The notes under the pieces were generated by a model. That model was not told where the DNA came from and made no database searches. It saw only the letters and a list, made by a program, of their open reading frames with translations. This document shows, piece by piece, positions 1-4,910 of a stretch of 6,134 bases of DNA. The DNA comes from Flavobacteriales bacterium (GTDB taxonomy: Bacteria; Bacteroidota; Bacteroidia; Flavobacteriales_F; PHOS-HE28): positions 1 to 6,134 of the forward strand of contig JADZGG010000020.1 of assembly GCA_020854015.1 (NCBI GenBank), in the 5' to 3' direction. Position 1 is the stretch's first letter; each line of letters starts with the position of its first letter. Made by a program: the position numbers and the translations under genes.

Positions 1-1
1 C

Positions 2-532
2 ATCATGCTGAACGCGCGGCTGTATCCGATCGCACAGCGGTACGATGTTCCGTTGATGGGCATCTTCATGGGACACTTGCCGGTATTCCTGTTCGGTGTG
101 CTGCTTTCGCGCGAAGGGGTGCGCCTCCATCCCGGTCTAGTAGCGGCAGCGCTCGGCGTGTTCCTGCTTGGCCAGTTCCATGTGGCCTTCTTCACCGCCA
201 CCTTCCTTGCGACGGCCATCTGCATGCTCAGCGTCTTCCTGGCCCTGCGCCACCTTGGCCGCGCCCGCACCGGTCACCTGGCAGGGGAGGTGCTGGTGCG
301 GGTGGGTGACATCTCCATGGCCATTTTCATTCTGAACGGTCCGCTGCGGGGCCTTGCCTTGTTCCGCGATGCCCAAGGCGATCTGCTTACGAGCCGTCTG
401 CCGCTCTTCACGCTCATCCTGTTCCTGCTCGCCGTGCCCGTCGCCTTCCTGTTCAAGCGTCTTGCTGGCGGTTTGCAGTTCGCGTATGACCGGCTGAAGG
501 GTAAGGTCACCAGGATGGTCGGCCTTCCGTGA
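2..532 (+). CDS. Acyltransferase-3 family membrane protein, C-terminal part (5' truncated by window edge)
   Basis: The reading frame is already open at the left edge, so the true start lies outside; the first ATG, at 5, is probably internal. About 175 residues are visible. They contain roughly five hydrophobic segments (about residues 18-35, 42-59, 62-82, 100-120 and 131-150, counted from the ATG at 5), then a short basic tail ending KGKVTRMVGLP. The segment starting MGHLPVFLFGVLLSREG and the later ISMAIFILNGPLRGL resemble the last helices of acyltransferase-3 (OatA/OafA-type) proteins, which transfer acetyl or other acyl groups to sugars of surface polysaccharides at the inner membrane. The catalytic N-terminal His motif of that family would lie upstream and cannot be checked. 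It converges on a polysaccharide operon on the other strand, which fits an O-acylation role. Another multi-pass membrane protein is possible. The stop is TGA at 530-532. Confidence 0.6.
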   Translation: MMLNARLYPIAQRYDVPLMGIFMGHLPVFLFGVLLSREGVRLHPGLVAAALGVFLLGQFHVAFFTATFLATAICMLSVFLALRHLGRARTGHLAGEVLVRVGDISMAIFILNGPLRGLALFRDAQGDLLTSRLPLFTLILFLLAVPVAFLFKRLAGGLQFAYDRLKGKVTRMVGLP

Positions 533-588
533 TAGGTTCCGTGTCCGGGGCTTTGGTTCGCGCATCAGAGACAGGAACACCCTATCAC
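529..588. repeat. Imperfect inverted repeat at the convergent gene junction
   Basis: GTGATAGG (529-536) is exactly complementary to CCTATCAC (581-588). The pairing continues as TTCC (537-540) with GGAA (574-577) and TGTC (542-545) with GACA (570-573), interrupted by a 3-base bulge at 578-580 and a 1-base bulge at 541. The loop is about 24 bases. The left arm contains the TGA stop of the upstream membrane protein. The structure lies between two convergent genes, where a bidirectional terminator would be expected, but neither side has a T-tract, so it is not a standard intrinsic terminator. It could be a 3'-end RNA structure that stabilises the transcript or a factor-dependent termination site. 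The rest of the 533-649 gap shows nothing else convincing. Confidence 0.5.
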
Positions 589-649
589 TGAACGGTTCAT
601 TCTGGTCCCCGCTCTCGTTGTTGGTGCCAAGGAGCTGAGGAGGTAGTGC

Positions 650-2068
650 TCACTTCCCGTCGCCCTTGAGCATGATGATGACCGTGTAGGCGAGGATCTT
701 CAGGTCCACGGCCAGGCTCATGTTCTCGATGTAGAGGATGTCATACTTCAGGCGACGCACCATCTGGTCCACGTTCTCCGCGTAGCCGAACTTAACCTGA
801 CCCCAGCTGGTGATGCCAGGGCGCACCTTGTGCAGATGGCGGTAGTGGGGGGCCACCTCGGTGATGCGGTCGATGAAGAACTGGCGCTCGGGCCGCGGTC
901 CGACGAGGCTCATATCACCCTTCAGCACGTTCCAGAACTGGGGCAGCTCGTCCAGTCGGGTGCGGCGTAGGAAGCGGCCTATCGAGGTGATGCGTGGGTC
1001 GGTGCTGCTGCTGAGCTGTGGACCGTGCTTCTCCGCTTCCACCTGCATGCTGCGGAACTTAATGATGCGGAAGGGCTTGCCGAAACGACCGATGCGCTCC
1101 TGACGGAAGAACACAGGACCCGACGAAGTGCTCTTCACCAATATCCCGATGATCACCAGGAATGGGGAGAGCAGTAAGAGCGCCACACCACTGAAGAGGA
1201 TGTCGATCAGACGCTTCAGGGCGAACTGCCAGGCCGGCATGATCTGCGGGTTCACCTCGATCAGCGGTGCCCCGAAGATGCTCGTCATCTTCACGCTGCC
1301 GGCCATGATATCGTACATGTCCAGAATGATCTTGATCCGGACCTGCGTGCCTTCCAGCTCATTGATGATGCGGCTGATGTGCGCGTGCTCGCTGCTTTCA
1401 ACCGCGATGATGGCTTCTTCCACCTGATGGTTGCCGATCACCTGGCGCAGTTCGTGCCACTTGCCCAGTCGCGGCAGTCCCGAGCTGCCCAATTGCTGAT
1501 CGCCGCCGTTCACGCTCACGAAGCCTACGAAGCGATTCCCGGGGCTCTTGGGCATGCCTTCGATCTCCTGATGAATGGCCACCGCCCGTTCGTTCCCGCC
1601 CACCAGTACCGTGTTGAAACCGATCTCCCGGTCGTGCACTTTCCGGACCGTGCGGCTGGTTATCAGGAAGCGCAGGGTGAAGGTGATGCCGAAGTGAAGC
1701 AGGAACAGCGCAACGAACGACCGGTAGTAGTAACGGTAGTTCGCCACCTCATCATCCAGCAGCAACGCGAAGAAGATCACCACCGTCCCAATGAAGGAGA
1801 TCAGCAGGCATTGGCCCAGTTCCTTGATCCTGAAGCGCCTGTAGACATCGCTGTAGCCGCCGATGGAGAGGTATAGACCCATCCAGAACAACGGGACCAG
1901 CACCAGTGCGACCCAGAAGTTGCCGTCGAAGGTGACCGGTACCTTGTAGCCGTACTTGATCGGTTCCAGGTACACCTTGCGGAACCAGTAGAACACGGTC
2001 CAAGCGAGGGCCGTTCCCAAGAGGTCGGCCGTCAGGTACTTCGCCACCTGTGAGCGCCTGTCCTTCAC
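650..2068 (-). CDS. Polyprenyl-phosphate sugar-1-phosphate transferase (exopolysaccharide initiating glycosyltransferase)
   Basis: This enzyme would transfer a sugar-1-phosphate from a UDP-sugar to undecaprenyl phosphate in the inner membrane, the first step of exopolysaccharide or capsule repeat-unit synthesis. With the GTG start at 2068 it has 472 residues, the usual size for two-part WcaJ/WbaP-like proteins. Residues about 9-136 hold four membrane helices. Residues about 150-265 form a Rossmann-like CoA-binding-type domain (FNTVLVGGNERA). A further hydrophobic helix at about 286-311 leads into the catalytic domain, with KFRSM (337-341), the Asp-Glu pair of RLDELPQFWNVLKGDMSLVG (D373, E374), VGPRPE (389-394) and KVRPGITSWGQV (414-425). 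An ATG at 2134 would add 22 residues, overlap the upstream lipoprotein gene by 40 bases, and add an N-terminus that looks like out-of-frame lipoprotein sequence. The GTG gives KDRRSQVAKYLTADLL, a plausible family N-terminus, and has a Shine-Dalgarno-like site. It is the last gene of the operon, 26 bases after the lipoprotein stop. The sugar specificity cannot be told. Confidence 0.93.
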   Translation of the reverse strand: MKDRRSQVAKYLTADLLGTALAWTVFYWFRKVYLEPIKYGYKVPVTFDGNFWVALVLVPLFWMGLYLSIGGYSDVYRRFRIKELGQCLLISFIGTVVIFFALLLDDEVANYRYYYRSFVALFLLHFGITFTLRFLITSRTVRKVHDREIGFNTVLVGGNERAVAIHQEIEGMPKSPGNRFVGFVSVNGGDQQLGSSGLPRLGKWHELRQVIGNHQVEEAIIAVESSEHAHISRIINELEGTQVRIKIILDMYDIMAGSVKMTSIFGAPLIEVNPQIMPAWQFALKRLIDILFSGVALLLLSPFLVIIGILVKSTSSGPVFFRQERIGRFGKPFRIIKFRSMQVEAEKHGPQLSSSTDPRITSIGRFLRRTRLDELPQFWNVLKGDMSLVGPRPERQFFIDRITEVAPHYRHLHKVRPGITSWGQVKFGYAENVDQMVRRLKYDILYIENMSLAVDLKILAYTVIIMLKGDGK

Positions 2069-2075
2069 CGGTTGA

Positions 2076-2082
2076 CCACCTT
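2076..2082 (-). promoter_or_regulatory. Shine-Dalgarno-like site for the sugar transferase GTG start
   Basis: On the minus strand AAGGTGG lies 7 bases before the GTG codon at 2068-2066, matching AAGGAGG at six of seven positions. Bacteroidota genes rarely use such sites, so this is weak support, but it agrees with protein-level evidence for the GTG start over the ATG at 2134. Confidence 0.35.
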
Positions 2083-2094
2083 GAGGTTGTCCAG

Positions 2095-2940
2095 TTAAAC
2101 TTGAGCGGTGCTCTGTCCGCTGGGCAGCGTGCACTCGATGTAGAACTTCTTGTCAGAGGTGCCTCCGTAGCCCCAAGCGGGCTGTAGGTCGATGTAGATC
2201 TTCTTCCACGGCATGGTGCCATCGCCGAGCTTGGTGGGGCTCACATACAGGTAGGGGATGCGCTCCACGATGCCGCCGCTGTTGGTCATGTAAGCTCCGA
2301 TCAGAAAGCGGGCGTCGCAACGGTAGTTCATTTCCAAGTACACCGGCTCGGTCAACGGCAGGTTGAAGGGCGTGCCATCGTAGACATAGCTGAAGAAGGA
2401 CCGGTCGTTGTCCAGGAAGAAGGCGCCACTGGCCCTGCCCTCGAAGATCTCTGACACCGGATGCTGAATGGTGTCCCACACGTAAAGCACGGTGTCGCTG
2501 GCCGCCTCGCGGTCGAACTGGAAGCCATTGCCATCGAAGTTCTCGATCCAGAAATCCAAGCCGTCGTAGTACTGGAACTCGGGCGCAAGCGGTGAAGTGA
2601 CCTCCGGCACCAGGCCCATGGTGGTCTCATACGTATCGTAGAACGGATACTGCACCCGGTCGCTGCTCACACCGTTCCGCCGGATACCGGCGATCAGCTT
2701 GATGTTGGTGGGGCCGCTGTTCAGAACGGGAATGCGACCGCCTGCTTCCCATACACCGAGCAGCTTGTCCGTGTCGTAGGCCCACACATCGCTGATGCGG
2801 TTGGAGGCACTGCCTTCGTTCGTCGTGGTGCTTACGGTGATAGGGTACAGCTGTATATAGGAAGGAACGCCGCCATCCTTCTTGCATCCGGACAAGAACA
2901 GGAGCAGCGCCACGCCAAGACCAGTGGTGCGGGATAACAT
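2095..2940 (-). CDS. Lipoprotein of unknown function in a polysaccharide operon
   Basis: With the ATG at 2940 the protein has 281 residues. It begins with a lipoprotein signal peptide: MLSRTT, a hydrophobic core (GLGVALLLF), then the lipobox LSGC with the lipidated cysteine at residue 19, followed by KKDGG. An ATG at 2964 adds eight residues in front of the signal and is less likely. No catalytic motif stands out. The region after the signal has ITVSTTTNEGSASNRISDVWAY and alternating hydrophobic residues that suggest a small beta-sandwich at about 30-100. The C-terminal half (about 165-273) also looks beta-rich, with GAFFLDNDRSFFSYVYDG, PVYLEMNYRCDARFLIGAY, KKIYIDLQPAW and KKFYIEC, and could be a carbohydrate-binding-like jelly roll; that is inference. 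From memory it resembles a conserved but unnamed Bacteroidota lipoprotein family. It lies 47 bases after the oxidoreductase gene and 26 before the sugar transferase, so it is probably co-transcribed and may help polysaccharide export, anchoring or assembly. The attachment side of the envelope is unknown. Confidence 0.85.
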   Translation of the reverse strand: MLSRTTGLGVALLLFLSGCKKDGGVPSYIQLYPITVSTTTNEGSASNRISDVWAYDTDKLLGVWEAGGRIPVLNSGPTNIKLIAGIRRNGVSSDRVQYPFYDTYETTMGLVPEVTSPLAPEFQYYDGLDFWIENFDGNGFQFDREAASDTVLYVWDTIQHPVSEIFEGRASGAFFLDNDRSFFSYVYDGTPFNLPLTEPVYLEMNYRCDARFLIGAYMTNSGGIVERIPYLYVSPTKLGDGTMPWKKIYIDLQPAWGYGGTSDKKFYIECTLPSGQSTAQV

Positions 2941-2987
2941 GGATACGCAGGGGTGAACGTTCAAGGCGATGGGATCAGTATGCGCGC

Positions 2988-3971
2988 TTACAAGGGAACG
3001 GTCTCCATGGCCTTCAACACGCGGTGCGCCACATCGAGCGCCGCCACACCATCAGCAAGGCTCACCACCGGACGGCTGCCCTGTGCAATGGCTTGGGCAA
3101 AGGAGAGCAGCTCTTCGCGGATGGCATTACTGGGCGGCACTTCAGGCTTGTCGAACGAGATCTCGCGGAAACCCCGGCCTTGTCCCAGGTCAATGGTGAC
3201 CGCGAACGGGTCCGGCTGTTCCACTGTGCGCATGCGCACGATCTCGGCCTCTTTCGTCAACATGTCCACGGTCACATAGGCATCGCGCTGAAAGAACCGG
3301 GTCTTCCGCATCCGCTTCAAGCTGATCCGACTGGCTGTCAGATTCGCCACGCAGCCATTTGCAAAGGCGATGCGTGCGTTGGCGATATCAGGGGTATCGC
3401 TCACCACGGCCACACCGCTGGCGTTGATCATGGACACCGGTTGTTGCACCACGCTCAGGATCATGTCGATGTCGTGGATCATCAGGTCCAGCACTACGCT
3501 CACGTCCGTGCCGCGAGGGTCGAACTGGGCCAGCCGGTGGGTCTCGATGAACATGGGGTTCTTCAACGCTGGTCGTGCAGCGATGAAGGCAGGGTTGAAA
3601 CGCTCCACATGCCCGACCTGCACCTGCACTTTTCGCTCGCCAGCCAAGCGCATCAGGTCCTCAGCCTCCTCCAAGGTCGTGGTCACTGGCTTTTCGATGA
3701 ACACATGGCGACCGGCCAGCATGGCCGCAGTGGCACATGCATGGTGCGCGGTGGTCGGTGTCACCACGTCCACGACCATGTTCCGATCGATCAGCTCCTG
3801 CATGGAATTGAAGGGGGCAACCCCGAACTCCTTGGTGATGGCCGCGCACTTCTCGGGGTGGGGGTCGAAGAACCCGGTGACCTCATATTCGGGCAGCGTA
3901 AGCAACTGCTGTAAATGGATGCGGCCCAAGTGGCCGGCGCCCAAGACCCCGATCGTTAGCTTGTTTTCCAT
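2988..3971 (-). CDS. Gfo/Idh/MocA family NAD(P)-dependent oxidoreductase
   Basis: A 327-residue cytoplasmic sugar dehydrogenase of usual family length. The N-terminal Rossmann fold carries the dinucleotide-binding glycines GVLGAGHLGRIH (8-19) and an Asp after the second strand (FFDPHPEK). The hallmark EKP motif is at 93-95, with Lys94 expected in catalysis. The C-terminal substrate domain has GHVERFNPAF (120-129) and DLMIHDIDM (162-170), whose His166 is the usual catalytic histidine. The GHxERFNPA signature appears in members that act on UDP-sugars, such as the WlbA/GnnA-type 3-dehydrogenases, so oxidation of a nucleotide sugar for surface glycan synthesis is a reasonable inference. The substrate is not proven and the partner aminotransferase is not in the window. 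It is the first gene of a minus-strand operon with the lipoprotein and the initiating sugar transferase, and diverges from pcm. A promoter match lies 10 bases before the ATG. Confidence 0.92.
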   Translation of the reverse strand: MENKLTIGVLGAGHLGRIHLQQLLTLPEYEVTGFFDPHPEKCAAITKEFGVAPFNSMQELIDRNMVVDVVTPTTAHHACATAAMLAGRHVFIEKPVTTTLEEAEDLMRLAGERKVQVQVGHVERFNPAFIAARPALKNPMFIETHRLAQFDPRGTDVSVVLDLMIHDIDMILSVVQQPVSMINASGVAVVSDTPDIANARIAFANGCVANLTASRISLKRMRKTRFFQRDAYVTVDMLTKEAEIVRMRTVEQPDPFAVTIDLGQGRGFREISFDKPEVPPSNAIREELLSFAQAIAQGSRPVVSLADGVAALDVAHRVLKAMETVPL

Positions 3972-3981
3972 GAAAGGCGTG

Positions 3982-4011
3982 CAAAAGTAACCCGTGGCCC
4001 TTCGCGACCAA
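3982..4011 (-). promoter_or_regulatory. Bacteroidota-type promoter for the oxidoreductase operon
   Basis: On the minus strand TTG (4011-4009) is followed after 19 bases by TACTTTTG (3989-3982), an exact match to the -7 consensus TAnnTTTG with a -33 TTG at a spacing usual for Bacteroidota sigma-A promoters. Only 10 bases separate the -7 element from the ATG at 3971, so the mRNA leader should be just a few bases long. Confidence 0.65.
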
Positions 4012-4027
4012 GGCGTCAGGCCGCATC

Positions 4028-4035
4028 TACCTTTG
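4028..4035 (+). promoter_or_regulatory. -7 promoter element of pcm
   Basis: TACCTTTG exactly matches the Bacteroidota -7 consensus TAnnTTTG and ends four bases before the ATG at 4040. Transcription should start at or right beside that ATG, giving a leaderless mRNA, or a leader of a few bases if the ATG at 4049 is the real start. No clear -33 TTG is present; TTC at 4001-4003, 24 bases upstream, is the nearest weak candidate. Confidence 0.55.
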
Positions 4036-4039
4036 AGGC

Positions 4040-4696
4040 ATGCAGCAGATGGGCGACGATTACCGCCACAAAGGCATGCGCAAGCAGCTGGTGGAGGTGT
4101 TGAAAGGAAAGGGGATCACGGATGTGAAGGTTCTGGAGGCCATTGGCACCGTACCGCGCCACCTGTTCATCGACGATTCGGCCTTTCTGCAACATGCCTA
4201 TGCGGACCAGGCGTTCCCGATCGCTTGTGGTCAGACGATCTCGCAACCATACACAGTGGCTTTCCAAACGCAACTGCTCGGACTTCGCCCAGGTGAGAAG
4301 GTGCTCGAGATCGGCACGGGCAGCGGGTACCAGACAGCCGTCCTTTGCCAATTGGGGGTGAAGGTCTTCAGCATCGAGCGCCACAGACCACTATACCTGG
4401 AGACCCGCCAGCGCTTGGAACGATTAGGCTGCAAGGCCCAGCTGCTGCACGGTGATGGGTTCAAGGGCATGCCTCAGTTCGCGCCGTTCGACAAGGTGCT
4501 GGTCACTTGCGGCGCTCCTGAGGTCCCGGAAGCCTTGCTTCAGCAGTTGAAAGTGGGGGGGCGACTGGTCATCCCGGTTGGCGAGGGCGTTGAGCAGCAG
4601 ATGATCTGCATCGACAAGAAGGAGCCGGAAGTCTTTGTGCGTCAGACACATGGTGCGTTCCGGTTCGTGCCCATGTTGGCGGATAAGGCCCGTTAA
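4040..4696 (+). CDS. pcm: Protein-L-isoaspartate(D-aspartate) O-methyltransferase
   Basis: This enzyme methylates L-isoaspartyl residues in age-damaged proteins, using S-adenosylmethionine, and so starts their repair in the cytosol. The 218 residues match the family's usual length. Visible signatures are YRHKGMRKQLVEVL near the N-terminus, GQTISQPYTVAFQ (64-76) with the conserved active-site Ser68, the SAM-binding motif VLEIGTGSGYQ (88-98), SIER (111-114) whose acidic residue should bind the SAM ribose, GDG (138-140), and PFDKVLVTCGAPEVPEALL (149-167) followed by GGRLVIPVG. Family members commonly start only a few residues before the YRHKG segment, so both Met1 (4040) and Met4 (4049) are possible; the promoter position slightly favours 4049. 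The gene diverges from the oxidoreductase operon and has its own promoter. No convincing terminator follows it. Confidence 0.95.
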   Translation: MQQMGDDYRHKGMRKQLVEVLKGKGITDVKVLEAIGTVPRHLFIDDSAFLQHAYADQAFPIACGQTISQPYTVAFQTQLLGLRPGEKVLEIGTGSGYQTAVLCQLGVKVFSIERHRPLYLETRQRLERLGCKAQLLHGDGFKGMPQFAPFDKVLVTCGAPEVPEALLQQLKVGGRLVIPVGEGVEQQMICIDKKEPEVFVRQTHGAFRFVPMLADKAR

Positions 4697-4700
4697 GGAT

Positions 4701-4729
4701 TTGCACGTTCCAAGAATGTTCTATTTTCG
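4701..4729 (+). promoter_or_regulatory. Possible promoter just downstream of pcm
   Basis: TTG (4701-4703) is followed after 18 bases by TATTTTCG (4722-4729), one mismatch from TAnnTTTG. It would start a transcript near 4735, ten or so bases before a possible small ORF at 4745. The spacer also contains a weak hairpin (ACGTTC/GAATGT) followed by TCTATTTT, so the same bases might instead act as a weak terminator for pcm. Confidence 0.35.
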
Positions 4730-4744
4730 CCCCGCCCAGAAGGG

Positions 4745-4831
4745 ATGAAGGTGCTCCAAGAGGCGATGAACGAGAACGATCCAGCGACGGTTCAACAATT
4801 TTTTGTTGAAATCGAACCAAGATGTTCATAA
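4745..4831 (+). CDS. Possible 28-residue small ORF, function unknown
   Basis: An ATG at 4745 opens a 28-codon frame ending in TAA at 4829-4831. The peptide begins MKVLQEAMNEND, continues PATVQQFFVEIE and ends PRCS. It is acidic, has no membrane segment and no signal peptide. In its favour are the promoter-like element ending at 4729 and the purine-rich AGAAGGG directly before the ATG. Against it are its length (an ORF this short arises often by chance), a perfect DNA palindrome inside it, and the overlap of its stop codon with the TAAGTTTG promoter element of the next gene. I do not recognise the peptide, and this may be non-coding regulatory DNA. Confidence 0.2.
   Translation: MKVLQEAMNENDPATVQQFFVEIEPRCS
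4791..4810. repeat. Perfect 8-bp palindrome upstream of the outer-membrane protein gene
   Basis: TTCAACAA (4791-4798) and TTGTTGAA (4803-4810) are exact inverted repeats around a TTTT centre. There is no T-tract after the right arm, so it is not a normal terminator. The right arm supplies the TTG (4806-4808) at a -33 position relative to TAAGTTTG at 4829, so a regulator bound here could affect that promoter. In RNA it would fold as a hairpin with a U4 loop. Confidence 0.6.
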
Positions 4832-4836
4832 GTTTG
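4806..4836 (+). promoter_or_regulatory. Distal promoter candidate (P1) of the outer-membrane protein gene
   Basis: TTG (4806-4808), a 20-base spacer and TAAGTTTG (4829-4836) match both Bacteroidota promoter elements at good spacing. Transcription would start around 4841, leaving a leader of about 70 bases before the ATG at 4911. Confidence 0.5.
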
Positions 4837-4850
4837 CCGCCGACTTCGGA

Positions 4851-4858
4851 TACCTTTG
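4851..4858 (+). promoter_or_regulatory. Proximal promoter candidate (P2) of the outer-membrane protein gene
   Basis: TACCTTTG is an exact -7 consensus match, identical to the element before pcm. The nearest TTG upstream (4834-4836) is only 14 bases away, short of the usual spacing, so its -33 element is weak. It would give a leader of about 45-50 bases. The stretch before the ATG is A-rich (GTAAAACCAAAACG) with no Shine-Dalgarno site, as is usual for strongly expressed Bacteroidota genes. Confidence 0.5.
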
Positions 4859-4910
4859 GCCGCAAGGGTCACTACAAACGCAACGCACACGTAAAACCAA
4901 AACGTTCGTC

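Noticed and set aside
137..580. 147-codon minus-strand open frame opposite the acyltransferase-like gene
   Set aside because: The product is polar and rich in Gln, Glu and Gly, as expected from the reverse complement of a hydrophobic membrane protein.
1379..1876. 165-codon plus-strand open frame opposite the sugar transferase
   Set aside because: It is antisense to the Rossmann and membrane part of a well-supported gene and has no recognisable motif.
2954..2963. 10-base palindrome TGAACGTTCA upstream of the lipoprotein, similar to TGAACGGTTCA at 589-599
   Set aside because: Such short palindromes occur by chance, and two loosely similar copies with different centres do not make a convincing operator family.
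2941..2964. Eight-residue N-terminal extension of the lipoprotein
   Set aside because: The ATG at 2940 gives a standard-length lipoprotein signal; the extension adds an unneeded cysteine and proline before it.
3024..3914. 296-codon open frame on the plus strand opposite the oxidoreductase gene
   Set aside because: It is histidine-rich low-complexity sequence with no domain, lying fully antisense to a gene with clear family motifs; this is a usual by-product of GC-rich codons.
4705..4728. Weak hairpin ACGTTC/GAATGT followed by TCTATTTT after pcm, as an intrinsic terminator
   Set aside because: The stem is only six pairs including a G-T wobble, with a three-base loop, so it is too weak to call.
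4803..4910. 36-codon N-terminal extension of the barrel protein
   Set aside because: It would place polar residues before a typical signal peptide, and it covers both promoter elements.
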